From assembly GCF_023380225.1 (NCBI RefSeq), contig NZ_CP093363.1, positions 1 to 42,663 of the forward strand: DNA of 42,663 bases. Reading direction: 5' to 3'. Below, in pieces: positions 13,198 through 21,051 of this stretch. The notes beneath the pieces are model-generated. The model was given only the letters and a program-made list of their open reading frames with translations. It did not search any database and had not been told where the DNA came from. How positions within the stretch are numbered: position 1 is the first letter of the stretch; each line of letters starts with the position of its first letter. Made by a program: the position numbers and the translations under genes. The DNA comes from Apilactobacillus apisilvae. Its GTDB lineage: Bacteria; Bacillota; Bacilli; Lactobacillales; Lactobacillaceae.

Positions 13198-13974
13198 ATG
13201 GTTTTAAAAAGAAATGATTTAACACCAATTAATAATTTTAACTTTAGAGGTGAAGATATCTTCACCATTGAGATTAACAATAAGGTTTGGTTCTGGGGTA
13301 AGCAAGTTGCAAAATTGCTTCAATATAAGAAGCCAAACAACGCTGTAACTACTTTAATTAAAGAAAACCATCGTAAAACATTGTCACAATCGGCTTGCCC
13401 TGATTTAGGGCTAGCGAAAATGCTATGGAATGGATACGATCATTCAGCTAAAACGTTGATTGATATTTCAGGAGTTTATTCGTTAATCATGCGTAGCAAT
13501 TTACCACAAGCAGAACAATTTCAAGATTGGGTAACCGATGAAGTATTACCAAGTATTCAACGTACTGGTGGTTACCAAGTAGAAAAAGAAAAGCCTAAAC
13601 CAATGAGCGCCACTGAACGTTTAAGTCTAGCCACTCAAGCGGTAGGGGAACTAGATGGTCGTGTTTCAAAGCTAGAAAGCAACCAAACAATTAATCCTGG
13701 TGAATATAGTTACCTTAATAGTTTAGTTAGCAAGCAAGTATACTCATACGCTAATAACGTACTAGTTCATTACAACAGGAAACAAATTAAGGAACTATAT
13801 AAGGATATCAGTAATGGCATCAAGCAAGTATCTAACATTAAAACACGTTCGCAACTACGAGCTGGTCAATACAACGATGTGATTGACTATGTTACTAGCT
13901 GGGTTCCATCAACTGCTACTAAGCAAGTAGTTAAAAGCATTCAGTTAAATTTAGGAGGTGAATATGATGACTAA
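13198..13974 (+). CDS. Antirepressor, Bro-N plus ORF6C domains
   Basis: A 258-residue phage antirepressor. Residues 15-125 are a Bro-N domain (VWFWGKQVAKLLQYKKPNNA, then LIDISGVYSLIMRSNLPQAE and WVTDEVLPSIQRTGGY). Residues about 140-255 match the ORF6C-type C-terminal domain (LVSKQVYSYANN, then RSQLRAGQYNDVIDYV). Such proteins inactivate CI repressors when induced. ATG 13198 follows AAAGAGGAAATACT. It is the second gene of the early operon; GGAGGT in its last codons supplies the next gene's ribosome site. Together with a repressor that seems unable to cleave itself, it suggests antirepressor-driven induction. Confidence 0.85.
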   Translation: MVLKRNDLTPINNFNFRGEDIFTIEINNKVWFWGKQVAKLLQYKKPNNAVTTLIKENHRKTLSQSACPDLGLAKMLWNGYDHSAKTLIDISGVYSLIMRSNLPQAEQFQDWVTDEVLPSIQRTGGYQVEKEKPKPMSATERLSLATQAVGELDGRVSKLESNQTINPGEYSYLNSLVSKQVYSYANNVLVHYNRKQIKELYKDISNGIKQVSNIKTRSQLRAGQYNDVIDYVTSWVPSTATKQVVKSIQLNLGGEYDD

Positions 13975-14266
13975 TTTAGATGATTCATTAATCAAGTATG
14001 AAAACAAACGCCGTGAACAACTTAATCAAAAATGTCTGCACGGTATGAGTACCGAAGATTTAAAACTAGGCGTTCTTAACAACGAAACTACTATTTTAGA
14101 ATTAATCGCTGACATGGGAAACATGAATTTTAAATCAGTTGATGATACAAAGCAATATGTAGTTCAAAGATTGGCATTTAGTGGTGAAGATACTATTGAT
14201 ATTGAAAATCCACTTGTATGGACATTCTTAGCCATGAATAACATGCCAGTAAGCAAATTAGATTAG
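13964..14266 (+). CDS. Hypothetical early protein
   Basis: About 100 residues, mostly helical, with no family recognised (SLIKYENKRREQLNQKCLHG near the start, NPLVWTFLAMNNMPVSKLD at the end). I chose ATG 13964, five bases after AGGAGG; ATG 13967 is equally possible. It overlaps the last 11 bases of the antirepressor gene. Its place and coupling suggest an early lytic function. Confidence 0.65.
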   Translation: MMTNLDDSLIKYENKRREQLNQKCLHGMSTEDLKLGVLNNETTILELIADMGNMNFKSVDDTKQYVVQRLAFSGEDTIDIENPLVWTFLAMNNMPVSKLD

Positions 14267-14277
14267 GAGGATATGTA

Positions 14278-14469
14278 ATGGAATTAAGAAAAGCAGAAAT
14301 TAGTTTAAACGTTACTGAAGATGGATTGAAGGAACTGAAAAAATACTCTGACCAGCTAAAAAGCCAATCAGAGCAATTAAATAATCTAACAAGTGAAATT
14401 AATCAAACCATAAACAAGATTAATAACATCAAAATTAGATTTAACTCAAGTCGAAACCGTGATCAATAA
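14278..14469 (+). CDS. Small coiled-coil protein (63 aa)
   Basis: A 63-residue protein that is almost wholly a predicted coiled coil: heptad-like leucines and isoleucines in LKKYSDQLKSQSEQLNNLTS and INQTINKINNIKI. ATG 14278 follows AGGAGGATATGTA. Its final 29 bases overlap, on the opposite strand, the end of the leftward gene 14441-14764. Function unknown. Confidence 0.65.
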   Translation: MELRKAEISLNVTEDGLKELKKYSDQLKSQSEQLNNLTSEINQTINKINNIKIRFNSSRNRDQ

Positions 14470-14764
14470 ATTTCTTCTCAGTAGCAGCTTGAAGTAAGAA
14501 TTGACCAAATGATTCGAACTTAGCGTAATCTTGAGCAATTTTGTCTAAATGTTCTGGTGAATCATTATAGTTTTGAACATCTTCATCAGTAATTCCAGTA
14601 GCATTTAGAAAATCATCGATATTCGCATAGTCAGTGTAATGACTTAAGAAATTATCCGTTAGAACTTCATACATGTTGATTTCAGTATGACCGTTCATTT
14701 CCTTTAGTGAATCAGTTAGACCATGCATATCTTTGCTCAAGTTTTCCATACTATCTTCACTCAT
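14441..14764 (-). CDS. Leftward hypothetical protein inside the early operon
   Basis: A 107-residue acidic protein read against the surrounding early genes. ATG 14764 is preceded on the minus strand by AAGGAGGTGATACTA, a textbook ribosome site, so the gene is credible. The N-terminus is DSMENLSKDMHGLTDSLKEM; the middle contains LTDNFLSHYTDYANIDDFLN. No family recognised. A lone reversed gene with its own signals inside a replication operon usually is a lysogen-expressed accessory gene (moron); a defence or exclusion role is possible but unsupported. Confidence 0.65.
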   Translation of the reverse strand: MSEDSMENLSKDMHGLTDSLKEMNGHTEINMYEVLTDNFLSHYTDYANIDDFLNATGITDEDVQNYNDSPEHLDKIAQDYAKFESFGQFLLQAATEKKFIDHGFDLS

Positions 14765-14843
14765 TAGTATCACCTCCTTACTCAAGGAGATAAACCAATT
14801 ATAACATTTTCATTATTTCAACATTAAAAAGGAGATTTTAACC

Positions 14844-15104
14844 ATGCCAACAACATACGAGTTAAATATCAGACGTCCACTTAAGGATTTGTCTGATGAT
14901 TTACAGGAAGCAAGATCTAAACAACATGAAACACAAGCTAAATTAGACTTAGCTTTAGGATTAATTGAAAAGCAAGCTAAGCAACACTTAGAATTGCTTG
15001 ATTACAGCAAAAATTTGTACCAAAACAATGAATTTCTAAAGTACCAACTAGAAGCAGCAGATTTAACAATTGCTAAATTATATAAGGAAGGGAAGCGAGC
15101 CTAA
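14844..15104 (+). CDS. Hypothetical coiled-coil early protein
   Basis: An 86-residue helical protein (LSDDLQEARSKQHETQAKLD, then NNEFLKYQLEAADLTIAKLY), charged throughout and probably coiled coil. ATG 14844 follows AAAAGGAGATTTTAACC. Its TAA shares its last base with the next ATG, starting a chain of four overlapping genes. Function unknown. Confidence 0.65.
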   Translation: MPTTYELNIRRPLKDLSDDLQEARSKQHETQAKLDLALGLIEKQAKQHLELLDYSKNLYQNNEFLKYQLEAADLTIAKLYKEGKRA

Positions 15105-15259
15105 TGTTCAATTTTATTCATAGATTATTCAAAGCAAAAGAAAAAGCCGTTGATACCACAAATATCAACGACCGCTCAAAATATCTGAAAAATAATTTAA
15201 TTAAGTTCAATTGTAGCGAGAATGGACGATTAATTCAAGCCAGAAAGTGGGGCAAATAA
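15104..15259 (+). CDS. Small basic protein (51 aa)
   Basis: A 51-residue basic protein from ATG 15104 (TAATG overlap with the preceding stop), beginning MFNFIHRLFKAKEKAVDT and ending GRLIQARKWGK. AAGGAAGGGAAGCGAGCCTA upstream provides a ribosome site. The precise stop-start overlaps on both sides argue that it is real. No family recognised. Confidence 0.55.
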   Translation: MFNFIHRLFKAKEKAVDTTNINDRSKYLKNNLIKFNCSENGRLIQARKWGK

Positions 15260-15366
15260 TGGATAATGTCCAGATAAAAGCTCTGAATAAGCATCAATTA
15301 ATGATCCACAAAATTATCCTAACTAGAAAATTAAAACTAATCATTCGTAAAAGGGGAAACAAATAA
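15259..15366 (+). CDS. Very small basic protein (35 aa)
   Basis: A 35-residue, very basic peptide (LMIHKIILTRKLKLIIRKRG) from ATG 15259, overlapping the previous stop by one base and ending in the same way at the next gene's ATG. AAGTGGGGCAAATA is only a weak ribosome site, so expression would rely on coupling. The frame might be a linker between genes rather than a functional protein. Confidence 0.4.
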   Translation: MDNVQIKALNKHQLMIHKIILTRKLKLIIRKRGNK

Positions 15367-16208
15367 TGGCAAATGAAGTATTAACACAAGATGTAGCAGT
15401 CGAATTTCAACCAGGAACAATCAACCTTAGCAACGTTGACGAACTTAAAAAGTTGGTTACTGATTACGCTAATAAATATAAAGAATTAGTAGTCACCGAA
15501 GAATCATACTCAAATGATAAAAAGGTTCGTACTGATTTAAACAAGTTGAAAAAGGCATTGGAAGATAAGCGTAAGGAAATCAAACGTGCCTACAATCAAC
15601 CACTAAAGGAATTTGAAATCCTAATCAAAGGAATTGAAGCACCTATTGATGATGTAAGTTCCAATATTAAGGAACAAACTGACAAGTTCGACCAACAAGC
15701 TAAGGATAAAAAAGAACAACAAATTAAAGAATTTATTGATGAAGTATGTACTAACAAAGGCATTTCATCAGCAAATATTCAAATTGATCCAAGATGGTTA
15801 AATAAATCTACATCTAAAAAACAATGGCAAGAAGCAGCTAATAATGCCATTGAGCTTGAAGAAGCTGACCAAAAACGTATTACTCAAGATATTCAAATGG
15901 TTAAAACATTTGCTGAAACATTAGGTGTTGAAGCTGAAGGTTATGTTTACCAGGTAAAAAATGGTTCTAGTGCTAATGAAGTTATTCAACATATGCAAGC
16001 AGACTTGTCCAATCGAAAAGCTCAACAAGAAGCCAATAAAGCATCTAAAAAAGAAATTGGCGATAAGCAAGTTGATACCAATACAGGTGAAGTTCAATCA
16101 ATCATTACACGTGATTTAACTGTTAAAGGTACTGAAAAACAAATGGAACAATTAGATAGATTCATAGAAAACAACGGAATTGAAGTTTTAGCTAAAGGAG
16201 ATAAGTAA
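15366..16208 (+). CDS. DUF1351 domain protein (recombination cluster)
   Basis: A 280-residue DUF1351 protein. The helical N-terminal half has the family's VTEESYSNDKKVRTDLNKLK and DKRKEIKRAYNQPLKEFE, like a host-nuclease inhibitor or Gam-like coiled coil; the middle contains DPRWLNKSTSKKQWQEA. DUF1351 genes sit directly upstream of phage single-strand annealing proteins in many Lactobacillales phages and are presumed to assist recombination. ATG 15366 overlaps the preceding stop and follows AAAAGGGGAAACAAATA. The next gene encodes an ERF protein, in keeping with that pairing. Confidence 0.82.
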   Translation: MANEVLTQDVAVEFQPGTINLSNVDELKKLVTDYANKYKELVVTEESYSNDKKVRTDLNKLKKALEDKRKEIKRAYNQPLKEFEILIKGIEAPIDDVSSNIKEQTDKFDQQAKDKKEQQIKEFIDEVCTNKGISSANIQIDPRWLNKSTSKKQWQEAANNAIELEEADQKRITQDIQMVKTFAETLGVEAEGYVYQVKNGSSANEVIQHMQADLSNRKAQQEANKASKKEIGDKQVDTNTGEVQSIITRDLTVKGTEKQMEQLDRFIENNGIEVLAKGDK

Positions 16209-16210
16209 TT

Positions 16211-16948
16211 ATGAAAATTGAAACTAATGATCCAAAAGACAAAGTAGAAGTATTAAAGGCGTTTGCTAAGTTCCAAAGCCAAGTTAAGAGTCCTAAGAAA
16301 GACCAAGACAATCCATTTACTAAATCTAAGTATGCTGGGCTTGAAAGTGTAATCAATGCAGTTACAGAAGGTATGCAAGATACTGGGTTATCATTCGTTC
16401 AAGACTTCGTGGAAAATGACAATCCCAGAATTTTATCAGTTCAAACGATTCTTTTTCATGAAAAAGGAATTATTACCTTTAGCCCTATCAATATTCCTAT
16501 TGAAAAAGCAAATGCTCAAGGAATTGGTTCAGCTAACACATATGCTAGACGTTATGCTTTGTCTACCAATTTGGGTGTTACTGGTGAAGCTGACGATGAT
16601 GGCAATACTGCTAGTCAATATGGATATAGCAATAACTATAAAAAGTCTAACAATAGTGGCAATAATTCTAACTACAAGAAATCAAACAGTAGTAAACAAT
16701 CTAGCCAAAAAAACAAAGATAATGAATCTGAACAACAAAAGAAGTTTAAACAATTCATTGTAGATTATCAAAAAGTAACAGGTATGAATGATTGGAAAGA
16801 CATAGTAAGCCAAGCAATGGCTCAATTAGGAATTAAGGAAGATTCAGGAAAACTTAGCGACTCTAAATTGCATGTTCTGAATAACAAATTGAATAATGAC
16901 TTAAATGTTTTGAGAGATAAATTAGGTGAAAAGGTAGGTTCTAACTAA
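16211..16948 (+). CDS. ERF family single-strand annealing recombinase
   Basis: A 245-residue ERF-superfamily protein that anneals complementary single strands, for example in circularising or repairing phage DNA. Residues 10-130 are the conserved core: [35 protein letters not shown], then [20 protein letters not shown] and the acidic DDDGN. Residues 135-185 are a low-complexity N/S/K linker ([19 protein letters not shown]), then a short helical C-terminal domain. It begins two bases after the DUF1351 stop, with AAAGGAGATAAGTAATT as ribosome site, and is directly followed by SSB, which usually cooperates with it. Confidence 0.88.
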   Translation: MKIETNDPKDKVEVLKAFAKFQSQVKSPKKDQDNPFTKSKYAGLESVINAVTEGMQDTGLSFVQDFVENDNPRILSVQTILFHEKGIITFSPINIPIEKANAQGIGSANTYARRYALSTNLGVTGEADDDGNTASQYGYSNNYKKSNNSGNNSNYKKSNSSKQSSQKNKDNESEQQKKFKQFIVDYQKVTGMNDWKDIVSQAMAQLGIKEDSGKLSDSKLHVLNNKLNNDLNVLRDKLGEKVGSN

Positions 16949-17316
16949 TGATCAATCGTACAACTTTAACAGGCAGACTAACTAATGATATCGACTTACG
17001 CTACACACAATCAGGTAATGCAGTAGGTAGCTTTACACTTGCTGTAAACCGTGCATTTACTAATCGAGATGGTCAACGTGAAGCTGATTTTGTTAATTGT
17101 GTTGTTTGGCGCAAAGCCGCTGAAAATCTAGCCAATTTTACTCATAAGGGTTCGCTAATTGGCATTGATGGTCGAATTCAAACTAGAAATTACGAAAACA
17201 AAGAAGGACAACGTATTTACGTTACTGAAGTAGTCGTTGAAAACTTTGCATTACTAGAACCTAGGAACAGTAATCAAAATAATGGTGGGAACAATGATAA
17301 TGATTTCCCCTTTTAA
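16948..17316 (+). CDS. ssb: Single-stranded DNA-binding protein
   Basis: A 122-residue SSB. The OB-fold is evident from [31 protein letters not shown] and [20 protein letters not shown], and the short acidic tail ends DNDFPF, the conserved tip that recruits replication and repair partners. It is shorter than bacterial SSBs (about 170 residues) mainly in the linker, as usual in phages. Its ATG overlaps the ERF stop (TAATG), so the two are translationally coupled. Confidence 0.93.
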   Translation: MINRTTLTGRLTNDIDLRYTQSGNAVGSFTLAVNRAFTNRDGQREADFVNCVVWRKAAENLANFTHKGSLIGIDGRIQTRNYENKEGQRIYVTEVVVENFALLEPRNSNQNNGGNNDNDFPF

Positions 17317-17328
17317 GGAGTAATAAAC

Positions 17329-17964
17329 ATGAAAACCAGTATTGAAGATTTTATGTACAGAAAGATTAAATGCCGTATTAAATGGATTGATATGAATAAC
17401 CCAAAAATTTCAGAAGATATGAGCCATTATTGTGGTTATATTTTGTTGCCACTAGATAGTGACTTTATGCAAAAGTATGGATATTACAACGTTATAGATA
17501 CTATTTCTGAAGCAATGCCTATCGAAGCGCCAGGTGGCATTACCTGGAATAAATTCAACGAAGATGAGCAACTACAAGAAATTGGTTTTGATACTGCTCA
17601 CTTTAATGATTGGGAAAATGGCATATCCACTTTATCAAACTATAAATGGAATAAAGATAAAATCATCAAAGCCATTAAACATATGGCAGACCAAGTTTTA
17701 GATAATAAAATTGCTCCTAAAAAATTTAAAATTGTTGTTGGATATCATTTTCAAAGAAAAGAAGAACTATTTTATTTTTATGGTCATGGTGCAGATACAT
17801 TTGTTGTAGATACTCCTAAAAGTAATAACGACAAATTGTTTACTAATGAATTAAGTGAAAGAAATATAACTAGTCTTTTGAATTCATTGAAACACTTAGA
17901 TAATCAAGAGCCTTTTAGAATAGTTGAATCGCAAGTTAAAAGTCAACTTGGTTACGATTACTAG
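17329..17964 (+). CDS. Hypothetical protein between SSB and replication genes
   Basis: A 211-residue protein I cannot assign. It is rich in W, Y and acidic residues (IKWIDMNNPKISEDMSHYCG, then PGGITWNKFNEDEQLQEIGF and ENGISTLSNYKWNKDK). ATG 17329 follows TTTTAAGGAGTAATAAAC. It lies in the replication operon between SSB and the replisome organiser, 15 bases before the latter, so a DNA-metabolism role is possible. Confidence 0.7.
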   Translation: MKTSIEDFMYRKIKCRIKWIDMNNPKISEDMSHYCGYILLPLDSDFMQKYGYYNVIDTISEAMPIEAPGGITWNKFNEDEQLQEIGFDTAHFNDWENGISTLSNYKWNKDKIIKAIKHMADQVLDNKIAPKKFKIVVGYHFQRKEELFYFYGHGADTFVVDTPKSNNDKLFTNELSERNITSLLNSLKHLDNQEPFRIVESQVKSQLGYDY

Positions 17965-17979
17965 GAGGCACGAATAATT

Positions 17980-18750
17980 ATGAATAATGAATTTAACTAT
18001 TTATTTAATGAGCGTCCATTAGTTATTAGACCTGAATTAGCTAGAATAGTGGGATTGAATGAATCGATATTTTTACAACAGTTAAATTATTGGTTAATCA
18101 AATCTAATCATTTAATAGATGGCAAAAAGTGGATATATAACACGTATAACACATGGCACGATCAATTTCCTTTTTGGTCGGTAAGTACAATTAAAAGACT
18201 AATAACTCACTTAGAAAATAAGAAATTAATCTTAATCGTTAAGTACAACAAAGCTGGTTTTGACAAGACAAACTGGTACACAATCAATTATCCAGAACTT
18301 CAAAAAAGTGTGAACCAACGATTGGTTCAAAATGACCCAACGAGTGGTTCAAATTGCACCAACGGATTGGGTCAAGATGAACCAACCAATACCATAGACT
18401 ACACAGAGACTACATCAGAGACTAACAAGAACCATAAGTCGAGTTCTAAAACCGAACACGACCACTCAGCTGCAAAAGAAGTGATTGCTTACTTAAATGA
18501 ACGAACTGGTAAGCATTATAGAAATACTTCTAGCAATTACAGAATGATTGAACCTAGATTAAAAGATTACTCAGTTGATGATTTAAAACATGTAGTTGAT
18601 GTTAAGTGTTCACAATGGATTAATGACTCTAAAATGAATAAATTTTTACGACCAGCAACGTTATTCCAAGCATCTAAGATTGATGGTTATTTAAATGAAC
18701 AGCCTAAAAAAGAAATTGGAGGTGGAAGTTACAATGACCTGGACTTCTAA
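17980..18750 (+). CDS. Phage replication initiator / replisome organiser
   Basis: A 256-residue DnaD-like replication protein. The N-terminal 100 residues form a winged helix (LARIVGLNESIFLQQLNYWL, then WSVSTIKRLITHLENKKLI). A hydrophilic linker follows (residues 108-165), encoded by origin-like repeats, then a C-terminal domain of the conserved phage Phg_2220_C type (AAKEVIAYLNERTGKHYRNT, then MNKFLRPATLFQASK). Such proteins bind the phage origin and load helicase with the following DnaC-like protein. ATG 17980 follows AGGAGGCACGAATAATT. It overlaps the helicase loader by 17 bases. Confidence 0.87.
   Translation: MNNEFNYLFNERPLVIRPELARIVGLNESIFLQQLNYWLIKSNHLIDGKKWIYNTYNTWHDQFPFWSVSTIKRLITHLENKKLILIVKYNKAGFDKTNWYTINYPELQKSVNQRLVQNDPTSGSNCTNGLGQDEPTNTIDYTETTSETNKNHKSSSKTEHDHSAAKEVIAYLNERTGKHYRNTSSNYRMIEPRLKDYSVDDLKHVVDVKCSQWINDSKMNKFLRPATLFQASKIDGYLNEQPKKEIGGGSYNDLDF
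18311..18388. repeat. Palindromic iterons, probable replication origin
   Basis: Three palindromic units start at 18311 (TGAACCAACGATTGGTTCA, perfect 8-bp arms around CGA), 18333 (TGACCCAA..GTGGTTCA) and 18355 (TGCACCAA..TTGGGTCA), with a half unit TGAACCAACCA at 18378. Spacing is 22, 22 and 23 bp, two helical turns, so all face the same side of DNA. They lie in the linker-coding part of the initiator gene, a usual place for origins in phages with this type of replisome organiser. Confidence 0.8.
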
Positions 18751-19558
18751 TGGTTTTAAATCGTTTTTACGCGAGCATCAAAAAACAAGTGATCAAGTAT
18801 GTTCTAAACATGGTTGTCATCTGGTCGAGTTTGATAAGCCTAAACCACATTTAGTATGTACTAAATGCCAAAAAGAAGCATTACATCAAAGAGAACATGA
18901 AATGATTGATAATTCTGTTGTGAGTATTCAAAAAAGACGTACTACTGACGTTTTAGCAAAAGATAGCATCATTACAGATGATAGTTTAAAAAATGCCTCA
19001 TTTGATAATTTTGAGACTGATTCTGAAGAAACAAAACAAGCTTTGCATTTATCAAAACAGCTTGCTTATAAATATATGACTACTAATGAGCAGTTCAATA
19101 CATTGCTTACTGGTCAACCTGGTCGTGGTAAATCACATTTAGCTTTGAGTATGTTAAAAGCAGTCAATAATCATTCTAAAAAGCCAGCTTCATGTTTGTT
19201 TGTATCAATTGATGAATTATTTAGAAAAATTAAAGAAAGTTTTAATTACAGCGAATCTAAGTTTGATGAAGCCACTATGGTTAGACTATTGAGTAAAGTT
19301 GACCTGCTAGTTATGGATGACTTAGGCAGTGAAGCTAGCATGAAGCGTGATAGTAACGAAGCTAGCGACTTTGTGCAAAGAGTATTATTTGGAATATTTA
19401 ATGCACGTACTAGAACGATCATAACTACTAACTTAAATTCCAAAGAATTATCTCAAATGTACAATCCAAAGCTGATTAGCCGCATGGAAAAGAATGTTAA
19501 AGGCCACATTATCAAATTTACTGAAGCGACATCGGATAAAAGAATGATCGAATTTTGA
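18734..19558 (+). CDS. DnaC-like helicase loader (AAA+ ATPase)
   Basis: A 274-residue DnaC/DnaI-type ATPase that loads the replicative helicase at the phage origin. The N-terminal 60 residues contain a zinc-binding pattern (CSKHGCHL, then LVCTKCQKEAL). The AAA+ core has Walker A GQPGRGKSHLAL and Walker B LLVMDDLGSEA, then TIITTNLNSKELSQMY with the sensor asparagine, and RMEKNVKGHIIKF. ATG 18734 lies eleven bases after GGAGGTGG and overlaps the end of the initiator; longer upstream frames add only overlap. Firm family call. Confidence 0.9.
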   Translation: MTWTSNGFKSFLREHQKTSDQVCSKHGCHLVEFDKPKPHLVCTKCQKEALHQREHEMIDNSVVSIQKRRTTDVLAKDSIITDDSLKNASFDNFETDSEETKQALHLSKQLAYKYMTTNEQFNTLLTGQPGRGKSHLALSMLKAVNNHSKKPASCLFVSIDELFRKIKESFNYSESKFDEATMVRLLSKVDLLVMDDLGSEASMKRDSNEASDFVQRVLFGIFNARTRTIITTNLNSKELSQMYNPKLISRMEKNVKGHIIKFTEATSDKRMIEF

Positions 19559-19570
19559 GGAGAGTGAATT

Positions 19571-19852
19571 ATGACAGACAGTGAAAAAACAAAAAATGCA
19601 ATTGCAGAAGGAATTAAACGTAGCCCAACTATGTGTGATTGGGAAATTGTAGAAAATCACGATTATCCAGAAACAGTTTATGATTTGCATGAGGTTGATA
19701 GCAGCACTCCTACTGTGATTAGAGTATTTGTTGGTGGAGATTTCGCATTTCCAAAAGCTAAGTATGTGCTAAGAGGCAATGAATTAATGATGCTAATGAA
19801 TATCAAACAACAATTATATGATTGCTTTGGAGACGGTCAATACGAAAATTAA
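19571..19852 (+). CDS. Hypothetical early protein (93 aa)
   Basis: A 93-residue acidic protein (CDWEIVENHDYPETVYDLHE, then VIRVFVGGDFAFPKAKYVLR). No family recognised. ATG 19571 follows GAGGAGAGTGAATT, a strong site. It lies in the early operon after the helicase loader, 12 bases downstream. Confidence 0.65.
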   Translation: MTDSEKTKNAIAEGIKRSPTMCDWEIVENHDYPETVYDLHEVDSSTPTVIRVFVGGDFAFPKAKYVLRGNELMMLMNIKQQLYDCFGDGQYEN

Positions 19853-19873
19853 TCACTTTAAGGAGAAATAGTT

Positions 19874-20221
19874 ATGGTTAGTAAAGAAAGGCATATTGAA
19901 GATTTAGAAAATTTTAAATTGGAGTTAGCAAGAGCATTAGGGATTTATGCATGGAAACCAAATGGGAAAACACATTACTTTATGCCACCTTATCTATATA
20001 GTGCAACCGCTAGAAACTTGTTCAATGATAATGATGATGTGGTTCTATCTAATAAAGCGGAACTAAAGAGAACTTTAGAAATGATAAAGCTGGTAAGAAT
20101 GAAAGTTTATTATAACGAAAAAAATAAACTATTGAGTATGTTGGAAATTGGAATTGAAAACGATTTTAGCTTAACGATTTATAGCAATGGTGATTTAGCA
20201 TTTGGGTGTGATAAGAAATGA
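19874..20221 (+). CDS. Hypothetical early protein (115 aa)
   Basis: A 115-residue protein with no recognised family (LARALGIYAWKPNGKTHYFM near the start, IENDFSLTIYSNGDLAFG at the end). ATG 19874 follows AAGGAGAAATAGTT. The stop overlaps the next gene's ATG by four bases (ATGA), implying coupled translation with the methylase-like gene. Confidence 0.65.
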   Translation: MVSKERHIEDLENFKLELARALGIYAWKPNGKTHYFMPPYLYSATARNLFNDNDDVVLSNKAELKRTLEMIKLVRMKVYYNEKNKLLSMLEIGIENDFSLTIYSNGDLAFGCDKK

Positions 20222-20865
20222 AATTAGATGTAGATACAATTAACCAATTGATTGGAGTTAATGAAAGTTACCAAGCACCGGATGAGTTGCTTAAAATCAT
20301 GTTGGATAAAACTAGACGAGAACAACTGTTCAAGAAATTTTTAGCGGTCAATCATGATGTTAGCTATGACTGGTTTCAAGATTATTTTGAGCAGGTGCAA
20401 GCTGATCGTAAAAAGAAAAAGCAAGATTTCACACCTAACTCAGTATCAAAGCTTACTCATAATCTAGTTGGTAACTCAGATGATTACTTTGAGGCATGCG
20501 CTGGTACTGGTGGAATGCTAATTAAGCGATGGAATGATGATCGTATGCAACATACGCCGTTTGATTATAGACCACATATGTACTTTTACCGAGTTGAAGA
20601 ACTTGGTGATAGTGCAATCGCTTTTTTAATCTTCAATTTTGCAATTCGTGGTATGGATGGCACCATTTTCTATGGCGATAGTCTTAGTCGTGAATGCAAA
20701 CAAGTATTTTTCATTCAAAATGATATGGACGAGCCACTAAAGTTCTCAAACGTAAACATCATGCCTAGAACAGATATGGTTATGAAAGAATTTGATGTTG
20801 GTAGTTGGAATATTAAACATAAAGAAATTAATCATATTGAAAGTGGAAGGGTGGTCATTAAATGA
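20218..20865 (+). CDS. N-6 DNA methylase-like protein, probably degenerate
   Basis: A 215-residue protein resembling the HsdM-type N6-adenine methyltransferase core. After QDFTPNSVSKLTHNLVG comes the SAM-binding motif I EACAGTGGMLI, then YRVEELGDSAIAFLIFNFAI and GTIFYGDSL. The catalytic motif IV (NPPF or NPPY) expected soon after GDSL is absent; the sequence there reads QNDMDEPLKFSNVNIMP. It may therefore bind DNA or SAM without methylating, or act only as a decoy or regulator. Similar short versions are common in Lactobacillales phages. ATG 20218 overlaps the upstream stop and its own stop overlaps the next ATG. Confidence 0.72.
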   Translation: MKLDVDTINQLIGVNESYQAPDELLKIMLDKTRREQLFKKFLAVNHDVSYDWFQDYFEQVQADRKKKKQDFTPNSVSKLTHNLVGNSDDYFEACAGTGGMLIKRWNDDRMQHTPFDYRPHMYFYRVEELGDSAIAFLIFNFAIRGMDGTIFYGDSLSRECKQVFFIQNDMDEPLKFSNVNIMPRTDMVMKEFDVGSWNIKHKEINHIESGRVVIK

Positions 20866-21038
20866 ATAAGAAACAATCCAATAAAGAAATAGAAGATGCC
20901 AAATTAAAAGCTCAAGCGGATGCTAGTTATATTAACTGGCTTCTGATGAATGAATTTACTTTTGAACAAGCAATTCAGCTTCTTAGCATAAATAAGATGC
21001 AAGAAGCATTTTACGAGCAATGGAAAGGCAATTATTAA
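20862..21038 (+). CDS. Small hypothetical protein (58 aa)
   Basis: A 58-residue helical protein from ATG 20862, overlapping the methylase-like stop by four bases (ATGA), with AAGGGTGGTC as ribosome site. The N-terminus is charged (MNKKQSNKEIEDAKLKAQAD), the end FYEQWKGNY. Coding is supported by the coupled start and good ribosome site. Function unknown. Confidence 0.6.
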   Translation: MNKKQSNKEIEDAKLKAQADASYINWLLMNEFTFEQAIQLLSINKMQEAFYEQWKGNY

Positions 21039-21051
21039 AGTAGATGATTAA

